In this document: positions 63,251-64,000 of the stretch, piece by piece
Layout of the letters: each line of letters opens with the position of its first letter
How positions within the stretch are numbered: position 1 is the stretch's first letter
Assembly: GCA_964580725.1 (NCBI GenBank)
Contig: CAZOLV010000001.1
Span: 1-64,000, forward strand
Origin: Amarolinea sp964580725
Lineage (GTDB): Bacteria > Chloroflexota > Anaerolineae > SSC4 > Amarolineaceae
Direction of reading: 5' to 3'
Length of the DNA stretch: 64,000 nucleotides
Program-made: the position numbers and the translations under genes
The notes under the pieces: generated by a model
Database searches by the model: none
Seen by the model: only the letters and a program-made list of their open reading frames with translations
What the model was told of the DNA's origin: nothing

Positions 63251-63697
63251 TTCGACGTTCGTTGCTTTCCTGTTGCGCGCATCGCTTCTCGTCCGCCCGG
63301 CTTCAAGAGAAGCGCAGCAGTCGCCCGACTTGGCATCAGTTCCAATCAGATCGAGCCTCGACCATGCACTCACGTTCGAACGAGAGAGGCAACTGGTTCT
63401 CGTCCGCCCTGTTGTGCTATCAGGTCGCCTATCTCCCGGAAAGGAGGCGCTGAACAAGCCAGATATTCCACCGGATCCGTCATCCGTTTTGTGTTCACCC
63501 GACAGGCGCCGTCAAGAGCCGGCCTCTGTCGAAACCCTCTCGATTTTTCCGATTGCGTCTTCTCAGCGATGCGCTGAGACTTGGCAGATTACGTTCGTCC
63601 GTGATCGTTTGCAGCCCTGACCCAGTTGCGAGATGGGATCGAGCAGGGCAAACGAGTGCATCAAGCAAGCAAACACGTGAAGGAAGGTGTGTGTACA
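63251..63697 (+). other. Long leader of the 63698 gene, no gene seen
   Basis: About 447 bases between a strong promoter and the next ATG. No protein-like frame stands out. CAGGGCAAAC at 63646-63655 recalls parts of riboswitches but I cannot fit a known class. A small RNA or structured leader is possible. Confidence 0.4.
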
Positions 63698-64000
63698 ATG
63701 CGTAAGGTGATTTTGTACGCTTTTCTGGTAACCATTCTCTGTCTGAGCCTGGTCACCGCCGTCGTCGCCAGCAAGGCAGACCCGCCCGCCCCCAACAGCC
63801 TGTCGCGCATGAGCGGATTTGCGCCCGCGCGGCCAGCAACCGTCGTCAGCTCGCCTGGCAGCCCGAACACTCTGGTCAATGATGGCAGCTTCGAAAACGG
63901 CCCGCCTCCTGGCTCCGCCTGGACCGAAGTCACCAACGTGGCCTGCGAGTGGATTGGCGACTGGAGCGGCGTCTGGGGCGCCGCCGCCAAGGACGGCATG
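63698..64000 (+). CDS. Secreted protein with a carbohydrate-binding-like start, cut by the window end
   Basis: 101 codons visible, open to the window end. A signal peptide (VILYAFLVTILCLSLVTAVV, cleavage near VVAS) is followed by a Pro-rich linker and LVNDGSFENGPPPGSAW, the opening strand typical of carbohydrate-binding or jelly-roll modules in large surface proteins. GAAGGAAGG lies about eleven bases upstream. Full function cannot be judged. Confidence 0.72.
   Translation, partial: MRKVILYAFLVTILCLSLVTAVVASKADPPAPNSLSRMSGFAPARPATVVSSPGSPNTLVNDGSFENGPPPGSAWTEVTNVACEWIGDWSGVWGAAAKDGM

Noticed and set aside
63251..63697. c-di-GMP riboswitch in the long leader
   Set aside because: CAGGGCAAAC recalls part of the class but the rest of the conserved core cannot be matched.

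Overview
The window looks like a scaffold from a GC-rich member of the Chloroflexota (Anaerolineae/Caldilineae-like), probably assembled from a metagenome. This rests on seen features: secreted proteins with long Thr-Pro repeats, an XRE-STAND-TPR regulator, LysM/SH3 and PQQ-propeller exported proteins, many lipoproteins, and large multi-sensor kinases. It is inference, because no rRNA or other marker gene is present; I saw no tRNA, rRNA or CRISPR array. Four 100-N gaps (9147, 17133, 35597, 54953) all interrupt repeats. At two of them the 55 bases on each side are identical, so those gaps are probably unmerged contig overlaps rather than missing sequence.

Layout. 1-3424: a GH32 beta-fructosidase (5' end cut), an AraC regulator and an MFS exporter. 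3451-12366: secreted proteins, namely a gene remnant, a 1782-residue mosaic (metalloprotease-like HExxH, vWA, calcium repeats, dockerin-like, Thr-Pro linker, CBM96-like), a PQQ-propeller lipoprotein, and a frameshifted duplicated cytochrome c lipoprotein. 12851-18202: an alpha/beta hydrolase, a membrane protein, a STAND regulator and a LysM-SH3 protein. 18504-21745: a type IIG restriction-modification enzyme, whose last 194 bp recur at 40965-41158.

21749-40727 is a catabolic island. On the + strand are a KDPG-aldolase remnant, a UlaG-like lactonase-type protein and a mutarotase-like protein. Reading leftward on the - strand are a GntR repressor with a dyad operator, an FAH-family hydrolase, a CUT2-like ABC importer (two permeases, a tandem-duplicated binding protein, a one-domain ATPase), two SDR dehydrogenases, an Ldh2 dehydrogenase, a fused E1 and an E2 of a 2-oxoacid dehydrogenase, an HpaI aldolase, a 2-hydroxyacid dehydrogenase and an FGGY kinase. 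Together they suggest uptake of a sugar or sugar acid, oxidation to 2-keto-3-deoxy intermediates, cleavage to pyruvate or lactate, and entry as acetyl-CoA.

40885-49949 is a rearranged zone: restriction-gene remnant, antitoxin with a truncated PIN toxin, a 2169-residue multi-PAS/GAF hybrid kinase, remnants of CheB/PAS/GAF sensors, and a chimeric ORF joining nucleotidyltransferase and CPBP fragments. 49981-54594: a four-gene operon with a molybdenum hydroxylase (Mo, 2Fe-2S and FAD subunits) and a cyclase-family hydrolase. 54703-55107: an array of 47-bp hairpins. 55175-59674: a compact cassette (small membrane protein, carbamoyltransferase, SGNH-like protein, DUF5989-like protein, YbeY, DgkA). 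59814-63145: a GH15 lipoprotein and a zinc alcohol dehydrogenase on the - strand. 63222-64000: a consensus sigma-70 promoter, a 447-nt leader and the start of a secreted protein.
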